A DNA stretch of 64,000 bases from Dipetalonema caudispina (GCA_013365325.1 JABVXV010000247.1:31041-95040); one strand, 5' to 3'. Counted from the stretch's first letter, positions 1 to 14,196 are shown. The notes: a model not told the origin generated them from the sequence alone. Program-made: numbers and translations.

Positions 1-1246
1 TTTTATATTTGAAAAAAGAAAAAAAAAAAAAAAAAGTACAATCACAAGCATATGAACATGATATGAAGTAATGTTTACAGTTGCTAAAATAATTTATCAT
101 CAATAATAAAAAACCAATCATTTTCTTCTAATAAAAACTAATTAGGTAGCTGTGGATACGCACAAATGCAAGCATAAATAAGCACACATGCGGCAATTCC
201 TGTCAGATAAATAAGCACCATAGTTAAAGATTTGTTTCTTTTTTTTTTTTTTTTTAAATAACTGAATTTAAATCAGGAAAAAAAAAATGCAAGGAGATGA
301 TAGCACTATTAAAATTTATCAGAAAATTCAACATCATGATAATTCATGAGGTTATTCAGATTTGGGTTCAGATTGAAACTGCCGAAAAATAGGAAAGAAA
401 AAAAAAAAACAAAACAAATAAATACTGCATAGATATGAGAAAAGGTACATAAGATTCATTAGTAACTAGCATATTCATATCGTATAATTAAGAAATGCTT
501 TGGAATATCAATTTCGTTTCGTTTTTCATTTTGCAATTTCAACTACTAATATTGGTATGTTTTGAATAAAAAAAATAACCAAGTATTAAATCAAGTACTA
601 AAATATTATGCTAATCGATGAGAGGTTAGATAAATAATGGGTAATTTCGAAAACAATTTACTATAAACAAAATAATTGAATTTGTTGATTTTTGAAGATG
701 AAGACGATTAGTATGGAAATTTTTTGCATATTTTAATTTTATGGAGTAATAAAGTTGCTTAAACCAATTTATTCTTCCTACCATTTCTGTGGCTTAAATA
801 TGACTTCAAATTTAGTGTCCAAGCAATCACAACTTTTGATCTAATGTCCAAGTAAATAGTTTTTTAACTAAAACAACGAAATCAATTGCTAGGATTTTAT
901 TTATGCAAACATAGTTCCTAACTTCATATTTGAATAAATTATGCAATTATTAAGCGCCACGCAAGCTTAGGTGACAGAAAGGAATGAGCAGTTAATATGA
1001 AACGAACAAAAACAACAAACCTTTTTGCAGGACTTTAACACTTGAAATGCAAACATAACAGTGTCTAATTACCTTTTACAATGCTAAATCCAAGGTTATA
1101 AATATGAATTTGTGCTTGTTTTAAACATCATCAATTCATATTGGAAATAATGAATCGATAATTGTCCGATATTATGTAAGGGAAGAGGTAATCAGTAACA
1201 AACAAAAAAGTAATCAAAGACAAAAATAATCCCAGTTGTTAAGCGA
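1..1246. other. 3' flank of the DLGAP-like gene, no gene seen
   Basis: A+T-rich sequence with poly-A and poly-T runs (for example near 19-35 and 239-255). No open frame with flanking splice sites was recognised on either strand. On the minus strand this is downstream of the DLGAP-like stop codon, and a minus-strand AATAAA (TTTATT on the plus strand near 896-902) could be its polyadenylation signal. Confidence 0.5.
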
Positions 1247-4200
1247 TCAAATAATCATACGAGCATCACCATCACCGTTACGCTCAGTATGTTGTTCTTC
1301 CTCCGCTTTCTTCAACTCCTTCTGGCGTCGTTTCGCTGCAGCCAAAGCTATTTGTCGACGTTGAAAGTCGAACGCTAATTTTTCACTATTTATTACTGGT
1401 AGATGGGAATGTACTTTCTTTATAACATCGCCACGGTTTTCATCAACAGTGCTAGAAATGGGATAAGTTCGAGATCAAATTTATCTTGCTCATCATAATC
1501 TTATCATCTTTTAGACGAAGCATGAATGACGAGAATGAGACTAGTTATACTTCCTTCTTTTTGCCTTCATCTTTCATAAATTTCGAAGCTAAACAATCGA
1601 CCGGGAATCTGGGAAATGTCGCTAGAAAAGTAGCGCTTTGCCTTCCTTAAAACAGTTACTATTCCACTAAATTTCATTGTTTTCGGAAGTCTTCCATTCA
1701 CTTAATCGTAAAAACGCTTTTATTTGCAACAATTTCAATATAGTCAAAGCAAAAAGCAGTCACCTTATTGAGGAGAGCTTTGATTCCGGCAGTGTCCAAT
1801 GATTTTCACGAAGAAAACTGATTTCACGAAAGCCAGTCTCCAGTTCTTTTAGCTCAATACTGATCAGCGCCCAATAACCGGAAAGATCGCTGAGCTTTAC
1901 TTGCTTTACATTTGAATTTTGATCCTGAAAGATTGGTTATTCCATTATACGGGAAGTTGAAAATTGTGATTTCACCTCAAGTAAAAACTATAAATCTAAC
2001 AGAAAACTAACTAGATGGTTCTTGACCAGATCTTCGAACTTTGCCATTTTTTTGTCCAACAGAAGATTTGCTTTTCCAATTGCAGTTCTAAGTGTTCCTG
2101 CAGCATGCTCCGGCATATCTTTTTCTGAAAAAAGGAAAAAACAATAACGTGTGAAAAGTAAACGCGAAAAATCTCGTGAAATTCAATATATATGATTGGT
2201 ACTGAAATTAAAAAACGAATTATACAAAATAAATACCATTTAGAAGATCATTTTTAGCCTGGTCACAAAGTAACTGCAAGCTCGTCCGGGCTTCTATTAA
2301 TAGATTACGATATGCTTCTCCATCAGACAAAACGAAATTAACACCATTTTCATTTTTAACTGTTTTCGCCATTTGTTCATTCGTTAATTGCCCACTTTCA
2401 ACGTTAATCTTCAACAAAAAAAAAAAACATAATTCTCACATTTGTATAAACCTCAGATTTGACCTCATCATTCACAATCAACTTGACCAATACTTGCAAA
2501 TTTCTTTTGCATTTCCAACTCTTTCTATAAAAATAATTGCAACAAAAAGTACAGGAGCAGCGGTAACTCAACTTAATTATAAATTTCCATCAAATCGAAG
2601 GAACTATTTAGAGTAATTAATGACTTCGCAGTTTTTTAAGTGGTGAATTTGATTGCACTTTGTGACATCACATTTTTTAAGTTTATTTACTTGGATTTTT
2701 AAATTTTGTAAAAATAGTGAGCAATGATATGGCCAACACATTCGTTAAAATCGTAACATAAATCGATAGCGATATTGGAATGAACTACAAAATTTAACCT
2801 CGGACTGGTTAGCAATGTGCGGTTTGCTTTCCATGGATGTTTTCAGTAAGGCTTGATGCATTCGCTGCGCAACAGATGGTTTTGGACTGCTATGCCAGTA
2901 TGCTGCACCATACAACTAAAATATGCTAATGCAAATGATTAATAAGTAAAAGTCTTATTACTGACCGAAGCTCACAAAGGAAGAAATTACCCATTGGTAA
3001 CATTATCTTGATGTCGAAGCTAAAATAAGACTTCCGTATTAAGCTGATGGCAAAAGTGAGTTCCTTATATTGTTGAATTTTGTGTATTATCATTTCGATG
3101 ACTCTTTATTGCTTTAGGTTGTTTTTTTTTTTAGTGAATAACTTATTGCTTACTATTATGTTCATATTTATCATAAACAGTCAATCAATTCTGAGCTCAT
3201 TTTTTGAGTTCAAATTGGAGTCGCAAAGCAGAAGAGAAAAGTTCCAGTATTTCTTGAAGAGTGTGGTACCCGTAAAAGGAAGTTGATGACGAACAGCTGG
3301 AAGGAATCACAACGTTGATCTTTTTATACATAAAAATTTAACACTAGCCGACCTACGATGTTTTGGTAATTAGAACAAACTGGACAGGTGAAAAAGCTCA
3401 GTAAGTGGATCTGATCGATAATTACAACGACGTTATTTTGAGGTGTCATCCTCTCTTATTCTAACAACAACAATGACCTATTTCTCGATCAGATTGCGAC
3501 GTAAATTATAGACAGTTGATAACCCCAACGACCATTTCAGTGACCGAACAGAAAAGAAGTTCCAAAGCACTTCTCAAACGAACTTCAAAAAAATGTCATT
3601 GTTACTATTTGGTAATCTCCCACCACTACAGTTTTCTGAATCCAACGAAAGTGATACTCTGATATTGTGCTCAGAGAATCGTTTAGTTGCACCGTAAGCT
3701 ATAGTTCTTCGGGCGGTATTTGTTAATAGGAAAGACTTCTTTGATGATAACATCGAGTCATATGTAGGTCAACTAACGCTTCAATAAGCGAGCGAACTGG
3801 TTTGTGAAGTTCTGCGTATCTGTCAAATTCATTTGACCTTAACAACTTTTTTTCCATGACAGTATGGTGAGAAAAAATGTTTTCCAAGAGTTCGTCGGTT
3901 CCCAAAACACAGACATCTCTGCTATAGGAACTATATGTTGCATGCTATAGGAGATTTTCGTTAACAAACAGTATTTAATCCTACCCATAAAAGCTTGAAA
4001 TTCATAGTATGAAAGCGTGAACTACTTATTATTATTTTACTAATTATATCTTTGGAGAAAATTATTAGTCCTGACAGAGCAACCTACCAATGCTGCAACT
4101 TGGTAAAGTTATAGGTGAAAGGAATCGAGGTCTAATTTTCTTATGATTGTATTTCGACTATATTTTACCCATTCTTTTGAAGTGAAAAAAAATAGTCCAA

Positions 4201-7200
4201 TTCAACAAAAGTACGATACAGGGTTAAAGGTTAAGGATGTACCATCATCCTTAACCTTTTACCCACTGACAGGCTCTAGAAACTGTATCTTGAAACACTA
4301 GAAGAAAAATTTTTTTTTTTTTTTTAAAAATTAAAATAAGCTAATAATTGACAGTAAAATTTGAATCTTAAATATTATTATATAAATGACTAAATATAAC
4401 AAAATGGCCAGTGTACAATTTCTCCTTAAACGCGAGACCCTTTCTAACTGCGATTGCTATAAGAACAGTAAAATATGATAATTTATGCAAGTCGAAGAAT
4501 CCTCCAGCGAAATGTGTTGCATTTTCCTGGAGTAACAAAATTTTTTCCGCACTTTTCTGATCAGTAGGAGTAATGCCGAATCCATTCAACAATTGTGCAA
4601 TGAACACATACACAAAAAAAGTAAGCGAAAAGGGAAAGTATTTGTTTGAATCATGAGAAAATCTTGAAAATATTTTGAACAGTTTAAAAAAACAACAAAC
4701 TTGATCGGAAAAAGCAAGAGAATTTTGTGGTGCAACAGGATGAGTTAAAGGTATCGCTGTATGCACTTCATCCGATACTACCATATTTTCATCATGAAGT
4801 GAATCTTCTCTTCCTTAAAAAAATAATATCCCACAAAAAAGAATAAGTGAAAATTCCAATATTTTGAGTAAACGGTAAAATTGGCACGATTTCACTTTAG
4901 CTCTATTCTTTGAACGGCAATCATCTTTCTATCATCAGCATATGATCAAAAATGGTTTCGAAAGTTATATAGTCGACTGAACTAACATTTCAAACCATCA
5001 TGTTAAAAGCGATAGTAAAAGCATCGCTTATAAAACTTATTTGATATTTCGTTTAATTAGCAAGACTCAAATTCAAGAGCCAAGAAACAAACCTGTATCC
5101 TTCACCTCCGCATTCGAATTGTTTTCAAGTAGATGATCAAAATGTTCGACTAGTTGCCGTACCGGTGCTGACGTCCTTGAAATATCATCTCCCATTTGTG
5201 AATTATTCCGACTTATTATTTCTTCCGATGTTACACTGCAAAATTTGAAAATTACAATTATGGAGAAATAAAGAATGCTTCCACCAGGAAAACCAGGTCT
5301 TTAAGCCATGGATTAACTCAGTCATACAATTTACATCATCTTTGAAACGATTAGTATAAGATTTAACCAGCATATGGCCACATATATCAACCAAAACGGA
5401 TACTTACTGTAGTTCACAATTTCAATTATACAACGTGATTTAAAAAATAAATCGTACTAAGAAATGAAACCCGAGAAAGATTAAGGCAGCTACATGTACT
5501 TAATATGTGTGTGACCTGCATCGGTCGCTGAATAAATCCTACGATGACTTTTTCTGGCTATGCCAAAGAAATATTTTTTAGGAAAGAGTAATTCTATTGC
5601 ATTAAATAGTCGGTCATTCACCAAAAAATATTTATGCTGTCCTCGCCAGCGCAAAACAATTTCTATAGAAATGAACAGCGCTGAAAAATGATCGAGTCGG
5701 TGATGTAAGTGCAAAAGGGCACTCTCCGTAACGCCTTTGGATTAGCATATTTGAGGCAAATTATTGGAAAATTTGATAATCTGAATGTCGACGACCAAAC
5801 AGATGCCAATAAAATGTGATTAACCATGACGCTGTCTCACAAACATGACCTCGTATAAGAAAAATGAATAAAGACTTTTTTTTTATGATGATAATAAAGA
5901 GGACTTGTTCAAAATCCAAGAGAAAAGCAAAATTCGTGAATACTATTCAGTGAAATTTCATCAAAAGTGAAAAGAAAGAAAAATAAATATCTTGTGACTA
6001 TTTTGGGAAATCATTTCTTATAGTTAACATGTTCATCTCGATAAGTGTAACAAACAAATGTTACTCAATGAATTAATGGTATCCAATAAAAAGAATTATA
6101 AATGATGCATTTTTTGAAGTATGCGAATACTTTCTACTTATAACAACAGAATCTAATTACTGCTACAGAAAAAATGAAAAAGAAAGTGCTAAGATACAGA
6201 AAACAGCCTTCACTTATATCAGTTATTGACGATGGTATGAGCTATTATGTAAATACTATTAACTATTGATTCTTAGCAAACCTATCAACGAACTTAATCA
6301 TTTTTGAAGATTGTTCAAGCTTTCAAGATTATATTTCCTGTGTTACTGAGAAACGATTCCTAGGACAAACGATTCCTAGGACAAATACAACCATGCTGTT
6401 CACAGCTATCTGCCCTGTGTTTCCTTATTATAAACATCATTTTGCTGATATCTCAAAAAGTTGAAAAAGTAAGCAAACCATTTTTCCTAATCCATTTCGT
6501 GGAATACCCCATGCAAGAAAAGTAGTGAGAGATTTGGCGATTAAAGAATCACTGTTTCTTTTGTCTGAAGAAATAAAGCAATTGGTATTAGTGAAACAAT
6601 CCGTGTTCACTTCTTTAAATTAATTTGATTGATTGATGGCTATACTCATCAATTCCACTTTCTGGAAAAGCATAAAGCACTAAGTCTAATCCAGTACTAA
6701 AGGAAACTTTCTGTGATCATAAAGAGGATACAACGAGGAAGCTGATAATTCCTTACGTGTTCCAGTAGTTGAATAAGAATAAAAAATGTAATTCGTAGTA
6801 TTGTATTCTGCGAAGATTCAGCATATTTCCATGATTAATATTGAATAAGGCATTTCTTGATGATAACAATCTCTTCTACACTTAATAAAAATGCAAAAAG
6901 ACAGCAATCTAACACCAGTTCTTCAGATCTTTGCTACTCCTCAACTTCTACCAGAAAGGTATGACCTTGTCAGTCAAATACCCCTAGAATCAATGACATT
7001 GGATGCATGAAAAATGTTTTATCAAGAAAGAGTCTCTCATTTTTAGAAATTATTTAAACTTTTATAGAAGGTAACGTATGTCTAATCACGAGGTGTAAGG
7101 AAAAATACAGCTAAAGAGTGTCAAAAAACGATGGAAAAATGTTTCTGAACAAAAATGCTATCATGAATTGAACGACTTAAGTCAGGTAGTCTGAGTTATT

Positions 7201-10200
7201 GGAAATCTAAGAGATAAATTAAATTATACAGAATATTTAGCGACTAACACGGCATGTTTGCTTGGAATGGTAATATAAGAGCTTAATCAAGAATTTTCCG
7301 TTTTTTCTAAAACAAGGGTTCAGAGCAGTTATTTAATCAGTTCTATTCTTACTGAAGGAATCACTTGATCTAAATTCGGAATTCAGCAAAAAATTTAAAA
7401 AGAAAACTTTACATATCTCATTTTTCTTCTGATTAACTGCTTTATTCTTGTCAAAATCTCATTTCGTCTACCTATTATTTCCCTCTTATAAAAGCTATTG
7501 TGCAAAGATCTTACGATAACTGAAATCACCAACGCAAAAAAACGAATACCAAGTAATTCGGAAAAGCAGTACATCTTGCATTATCATTTGAAAAAAAAGC
7601 TCTCATTCATCGTGGAATAATAAGGCACATAACAACTAGCAAGCTTCTAGAGATAAACAAACTACGCAAAAGAAAGAGGCAAGATTTATATGATATAAAT
7701 TGATACTGAAGAATTTAAATCAAGCGTTAAGTAACAAAAAAAAAAAAAAACATTTTAGGATCTCCCATGAAGTCAACTGGCAACAATGAGACAGCAATGA
7801 TGATGCGAATATCGGAATAGTGGAAGACTTAAACAGAAATAAGAATTACAAACACTATAGGAAAAACAGACATTAAATGATTAATAGCAAAAAAAGCCAG
7901 AAACATTGAAAAAGAAAGGAACGTTCGAATTTTTAATTCCTACTTTTCCCTTAAATCTAAAGGACACATTACACTCCTATTAACTTAAAAAAATTTGATC
8001 AAGCGATTTAATCTCTGTGAATGAATTTCAATCTTATATGCTCTATCATTAAGGCATAAGAGTATAGTTTACGAAAGGATTAAGGGTATAATTATTTCCC
8101 ATTGTTCCGGATTTTAAACGTATAGTTAGATGGAATGTAGAATTGAAGTCTATTACCTCATTTATTAAATGAAAGTAAAGGTTTTACTTATATTCATTGA
8201 AATAGCACTATTTGCTGAAATATATTTACAAAAATGTATTGACGAGCAACTACTTAGTAAATAGAAACAATTTATTTCCTTTTTCTCTCTCTTTTCTACA
8301 AGAAAGCATTAAAAAAAATAAAAAATATGCTAATTTAAGTAAAAGGAATAAGCGAAACTCGGAAAAAAAAAAAGAAGAAAGTATTGAAATGAAAATAAAT
8401 CTTAAAATCTTTTAACCTAAATTTAAACAAATCAGAAGTTATTCATTAGTTTAAATGATATTACAAAATCCAAAATTGAAGTCATCGGATCAACAAATGA
8501 TTTGAAACGGTTTGTTGCCATCACCAATAGTGTCAGATCAGAGGGAATCACTCGTTTGTAGCATGTATCTTCTCCATAAGATACGATCATCATCATCACT
8601 GATTTGCCGTCATTAACAACTAACCCGTGAAGGGCAATACTTATTATTCTGTTCGCTCATTCATTCTAATAGACAAACTGAGTTATTTGCATTACAAAAC
8701 ATTACAATCTCATACCTACCAGTTCTCGAAAATGTTTCTACAAATATTGCTATTATTTCAAAAGAAATACCCAAAATTGTTAGAAAAAAAAAAATCTCTC
8801 CTACTTTCAACTTAACACCAAGTAAATATCAAAAGAAAGGGGAACGGAAAATTTTAAAAATGAAGGAAATAAGAAGGAAGCAAAATAACATAAGGAGCAA
8901 AATAATTGAATCAACAACTATCTGAATTCTATGCATGATAAAACCAATGGTAAAAAGTCAGCTCAAAGAAAGCTGCAAGTGTTGACATAAATTTTTTTAT
9001 AATCATTAAATATGATAAAAAGATTAAGAAAAACCGTTCATTTTTGTTCTGTGTTAATATGACTTAATAAAATGAATTGAGATAATCCAAGAGATGCTTA
9101 AAAAGTGAAATTCAGCATTATGCGAACCGCTTAATGACAGAAGATTGGAGATTTTTCTTGTACCATGAGCTATTGGAGTGAAATGCTTTTTCTTTTTTTG
9201 CTTTATTGGAAGCAGAAGATGCAAACAATGGTAGTAAGAAACCTATGGAAAAATGTCGACTTTCATATGAAAATGTAAATCTTGCATATTATAGAACAGA
9301 TAAAAATAATCGTTAATCCAAAAATTCTAATTTAAAATGAAGCAAAATCCAAGGCGTATCACGTCTCTCTCTCTCTCGCTTTTATTGATTTACATTTCTA
9401 ATCTTTTGCCTCTAAATACTGAAAAATTGAAGGATAAAAGTGGTCATGAGACTCAAAGTACATTGTTAGTGAATGCATAAATTATAACACACAAGTAAGA
9501 ATTTTTTCTTTAAACTTCTGGGGATTTTCGTTTTTTCCCTAACCAAAAATTTGACCTGAGATAAAGAGACAGCCTATCATTCAATTACTCTTTGCAAGAT
9601 AGCTCAACTGAATACTATTTAAAAAAAACTGCAACAAAGGAATATACCTTTTTCGGTTATCGTTGCCATCCTTCTGATTGAAAGCTAATTTACGTGTCTC
9701 AACAATACTCATCGGTAATTTTGGAGGCATAGTACTTTGCCGTCGACGAGATTCGTCGATATGACGATACGGACGGCGATAACCATTCAAAGCACAGCTG
9801 ATACGCAAATATGATGGCACACGGGTGATCGCATTAAAGTTATCTTCTGCGTGAATACCACTTGTGTTCATAGACAATGCAGTTGCACTCCTTTCCATTT
9901 CCTGCGAGTTCAATAAAAAAAGCAAAATGAAATGAAAAAACAATGTCAGTACCACATTTTATTGTCAGTAGCTACAATTAGTATTTAATGAACAGCTGAA
10001 TCACTTTAATAACCATGTCTTTTTTTCTCATATTTCAAGGATGATAAAAAATTTTGCTTTGCGATCCGCGAGGAAAGTTGGACACACGAACAAAAATGGA
10101 ACCTGAGTAACAAGAAAACATGACCCTCAAAGCATTTACTTCATTTCAAAGGAAAAGACAAGCAAATTTCCGCATAAATTTGTTTTATAAATTTTGCATT

Positions 10201-12752
10201 AGTCGGGAAACGACATTCTAATTGGACTACTACAATCAGAATCAATCATCTGAAGTTATTCTGATGCTAAGGAAAAAAAAAAATGGCTGAATACGTCACA
10301 TTTATTCTCTGCATGTCAGCCAACAATATAATAAAAACAAAAAATGTAGAGGTTGAAGTGTACTTACAATAAAGTTAAATCAGTTGAAAATTACTTGGTC
10401 TTTCCGAAGGGTTATAAGACGGAGGTCATTTTCTGATACAGTTGGTCTGGATAGCGCGTCTCCAGAATTGTAGGTTATTGGGAGAGTTGAAGTTGAGAAC
10501 ACCTAAAAGTCTTGCCTTTCGTATCACCAACAACTACATATTTGCACGTTATTCCCACCATATTATTTGTTGTCTTGTTCAGAAAATAAAAATAAAAATC
10601 TGAAGGAAATGTTTTGCATATGAATTAGATAACAAAACATCTTTTACTCATCATGCTAAATACTAAATCTGTGCAGAAGTAACGTCAGCAACCAGTCCAC
10701 ATATTCGCAGAACTTTTGGGAAGCAGCAAGAAAAAGTTTCCCAGGAAAATTAAACTGCAACAATGATCAAAACATATCCAACTTCAAAAGGAATAATTAG
10801 GCTGGAAAATGCTGGTGGAAAATAAACTTGAGCTTTATGGGAAAGATATAACTTTAAAAAGTTGGGAATATATGAGCCATAATTACTTAACACACATGCA
10901 TTATCTGCTTGAAATCTGGAAATGCAGGATGAATTAGCGTAAATTCCCGTTATCGGCTATTACATTTGCTAAAGCTCGCCACCCACTATTTCTGCTCCAC
11001 TTCTCAGTGTATACAAAAGTTTCTATTCCTTCCGTGCCTTATTTTTTCATAATGGGTAGAGTACAAAGTAAAAAAATGAAAGGTGAAAAAATTCCAAACT
11101 AAAAGCAATCAAAATAAGGCAAGAAAGGAGATGAAAAAGACATTATTTGCATTCAGTCTTTTCGAAAAGAATTTCCCAAAAATGCAAAGCATCACATCTG
11201 CGTGCAATAAAAAATAAAGAAAAAACAACTAAAATCCTATCAACCATTCCTAAGTAAGTTCTCTGAATATGTAATTTTCTTTGTATGATGGCCTTGAAGA
11301 AAATGCATTCCTGAACTCATCTCCGAACAGTCAATCAGAAAAATGTTAACTGCTTCAACTTTTCCAGTAAACCCTAATATTTTAAAATCAATAATTCGAA
11401 AAATATGGATAAAGCTATTCACTTACAGCATATAAAGATGGGTGTTATTTCAGCCGAGAAAGTAATAAGCATAGCTGTATATACGAAGGTTGACATAAAA
11501 GTGAAATGATTGCAAATATACATCACTGACATTATAATTCAATAAATAGAAATTAGAAAAAAGTAACCTACAGTTTCGTGGCTGCTGTTGAGCTCGTTTC
11601 TACTGGACTGGGAACAGTTGTGGGCATCGCGACCAACGGAAGATGCTTCACGAGTTTTACGATTCATTGATAGTCGATGAATGATACGAAAAAACGGTGA
11701 TGAATGTCGTTTTGGCTTCGATGGTGGCGAAATGTGTGATTCGTTCTCCGCATTAAACTCGTTATCCGTAACGTTTCCACCCTACATCAAATAATATTAT
11801 ACTATTGGTAATAATAAGCTCTTGTTCTTACAGCGAATACAAAGAAAATGAAGGTCAATCACATGATACAATATAACTATAAAGATCATTTTTCTTTTTC
11901 TGAAATATGAATAAATAAATACTGAGACCACTTGCATTCTCAAACTTCGCATGATTATGCAATTGGGGCACTTATGCTAGTGGTAATAACAAAAGAAAAT
12001 TATCGAAGAAAAAATATGAGGATCGCTCAGTATTTATTACTGATATTTTTCACACAATTATCAACCAAATGATTAGTTATTTCTCGAATCATCCATCACT
12101 TCCCAGCTATTGCTACAACTTATCGACATTACTTCGTATTGTGGACTTTGCACTTTTCTAGTTTATCACTCTTTCAACCATTAATTTTAATTGTTTAACT
12201 GTTTTTATAAGCCTTCAGCAACATCAGCAACATAGTCTTATTTTCCCCTCATCTCTCTTTCTCAGATTATAATAGCATCGTTTTGCTGGAAACCTCAGGT
12301 TTAACTACAGTAAAGCTTTATAAGCTTTACCATCTATATGTTTTTCTAAGAATAATGATATAACACGAATCATATAAATCAGACGACATGATATTTTTTA
12401 TTTGCTGTAATTTACAAATGTAAATTACCATTATATAATTAACTAACAAAATATCATGTGATATGCTATGCGTATTGTCAATATTTGCTAAGTAATAGTA
12501 ATTCCTTTGAGTGTTAATTAATGTCTGAAGCCAATTAACATTCTTAAAATTTCGAATACTTACATTTTTGATAGGAGAAACGGGAGAAACAGGAGAAGTA
12601 GGCTGAGTTGGATAAGGAGTAAGAGCATCATCTGACATGTACGGCGATGGATCTCGTGGGTTTTTGTTGCGCCGCTTCGTTGAACCAATCCTCGAAAAGA
12701 AATGCCCGATCGCTGATGGTCGCATTTTTGGCTCGGGTGTATATTTCCCCAT
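1247..12752 (-). CDS. DLGAP: DLGAP/GKAP-family scaffold protein (disks large-associated protein), 11 exons
   Basis: Predicted 594-residue homologue of guanylate-kinase-associated proteins, which link DLG/PSD-95-type MAGUKs to other scaffolds at junctions and synapses. Exons: 12564-12752, 11572-11781, 10395-10502, 9648-9901, 5093-5235, 4701-4813, 2799-2915, 2237-2408, 2012-2124, 1764-1924, 1247-1451. All junctions are GT-AG and in phase. The C-terminal GKAP homology domain (about residues 407-520) shows the family order: DGEAYRNLL, then MPEHAAGTLRTAIGKANLLL, then DLSGYWALISIELKELETGF. It is followed by a basic QRRQIALAAAKRRQKEL stretch like the vertebrate tail. RVPSYLR (residues 196-202) resembles the guanylate-kinase-binding repeats. 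The N-terminus is Ser/Pro-rich and basic. The protein is shorter than vertebrate DLGAPs (about 900-1000 residues). The ATG is two bases after an acceptor-like TTGTAG, so an upstream exon or trans-splicing is possible. The 4.4-kb intron 9647-5236 holds no convincing extra exon. Confidence 0.92.
4215..4289. repeat. Hairpin-forming inverted repeat in a DLGAP intron
   Basis: GGGTTAAAGGTTAAGGATG at 4221-4239 is followed after six bases by its reverse complement at 4246-4264 with one mismatch. A second, outer pair, GATACAG (4215-4221) and CTGTATC (4283-4289), lies further out. It is G+C-richer than its surroundings. No function is known; it could be a structured intronic RNA or a short palindromic element. 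Confidence 0.7.
6351..6385. repeat. Direct tandem repeat, 16-bp unit, 2.2 copies
   Basis: AAACGATTCCTAGGAC occurs twice head to tail plus three bases of a third copy, inside the long DLGAP intron. Each unit contains the palindrome CCTAGG. It looks like a recent local duplication. Confidence 0.85.
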
Positions 12753-14165
12753 AACTACAATAAAACTTCTTGTTTCATCCGAATACCGCTACATCGTTAA
12801 TTAATTAAATTCAATCAAAATTTGATTTGAAAGTTTTCTGAAATAATTCCATGGACCTATCAACAAGATACAAAAATTTAGTAACTACTGATTAAGATGG
12901 CTATCATGGAAGAATAAGACATTTATCCATAATCTCAAACTCTAAGAAAAAAGAAGACAACAACGATAAAAAAATTAATATTTCAACAAACTCTATTAAA
13001 ATGAAACAAAATAAATAAGTGGAAAGAAAAATTAACGACAATTTTAAGATTTAAATTAAAATTTGAGACAATATTTAATACCTTGTGTAGATGACATTGA
13101 CATTCTTTTTTTTTTTTTCTAATCAATACCAACCAAAGATTACATACACCACGGGCCCTTTTAAAATTTACCCTAACGAAGTTGGAACTGCAAAAATTAA
13201 TTTAAACAATTAAGCAAAATTTAATTTCATCAAATTTTTATCAACATTATTACAATTAATTTTTCGAACAAAAATTATTAAAATTCTAGCAATATATTTA
13301 AAATTAATTTCTAAAATTTGAATTCATTATTTGTTCACTATTCCATTCATATTATTGCTAATTAATTAACACCCCTTGGAATAATCAATCTAAGCAAACT
13401 ACTTACATCACATAGAGTAATACGAAATATTAAATCAAAGTTTCACATCTCTACCGAAAAATTCTATGCACATATGTCTAAGGATGAAATTCTTTTTCTC
13501 CCAAAATGATATCATTGATAATTTGATTTATATCACATCGATTATGGAAATTTTTCATCCTATAATATACTACTAATACAGTACAAATAATTTTATATTT
13601 TTGGTAACTTATATATATTGCTAATATTAACTATTAAATTGTAATATAATTATTTTGAAAAATTAAATAATCATTTTATGCATTTCAAATTTGAATATGA
13701 AAATATAGATAAAAGAAGAAAATAAATGGAAATATTTCAATGAAATAATGTTTCATAGCATTTTTTCCTTTTTTTTTTTTTGCAACATCATCCATAATAC
13801 TGTAAACATTTTAACCTTTGTATTATATCATATATTTATTTACTTTTTCTCTTTTTTTTTTTAAATTCAAATCACAGTTGATGAAAATTTTGTTTAGCAA
13901 TTAATCAGACTATACAGTGATTTAAAAAAGAATCAATAATCATTTATTGTAATTCCCAAGTAATTTATGAATGGATCATATTCTAAAATGATCATATTCG
14001 TTACATTTTGTATTGAAACAATTCGAAATAAGATTATTTGAGCATAATTTTGATTGATGAAATTTATCTTTTTGAAATAATATCCTTGATAAATGATAAT
14101 GATTAAGGTAATTACAGAAGATATACATGAGTTTTTCTTTTTCACCTTTTTCTTCTTCTCTTTTG

Positions 14166-14196
<31 letters not shown>

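Noticed and set aside
5490..5714. 74-residue minus-strand frame in the long DLGAP intron, with a TTTTTCAG acceptor inside
   Set aside because: No reading frame after that acceptor keeps the required phase between exons ending at 9648 and starting at 5235; those two exons already join in phase.
10503..10540. Minus-strand peptide KYVVVGDTKGKT resembling a GTPase P-loop
   Set aside because: The frame stops soon after and no switch or base-recognition motifs follow; the TTTTAG here is the acceptor of a DLGAP exon in another frame.
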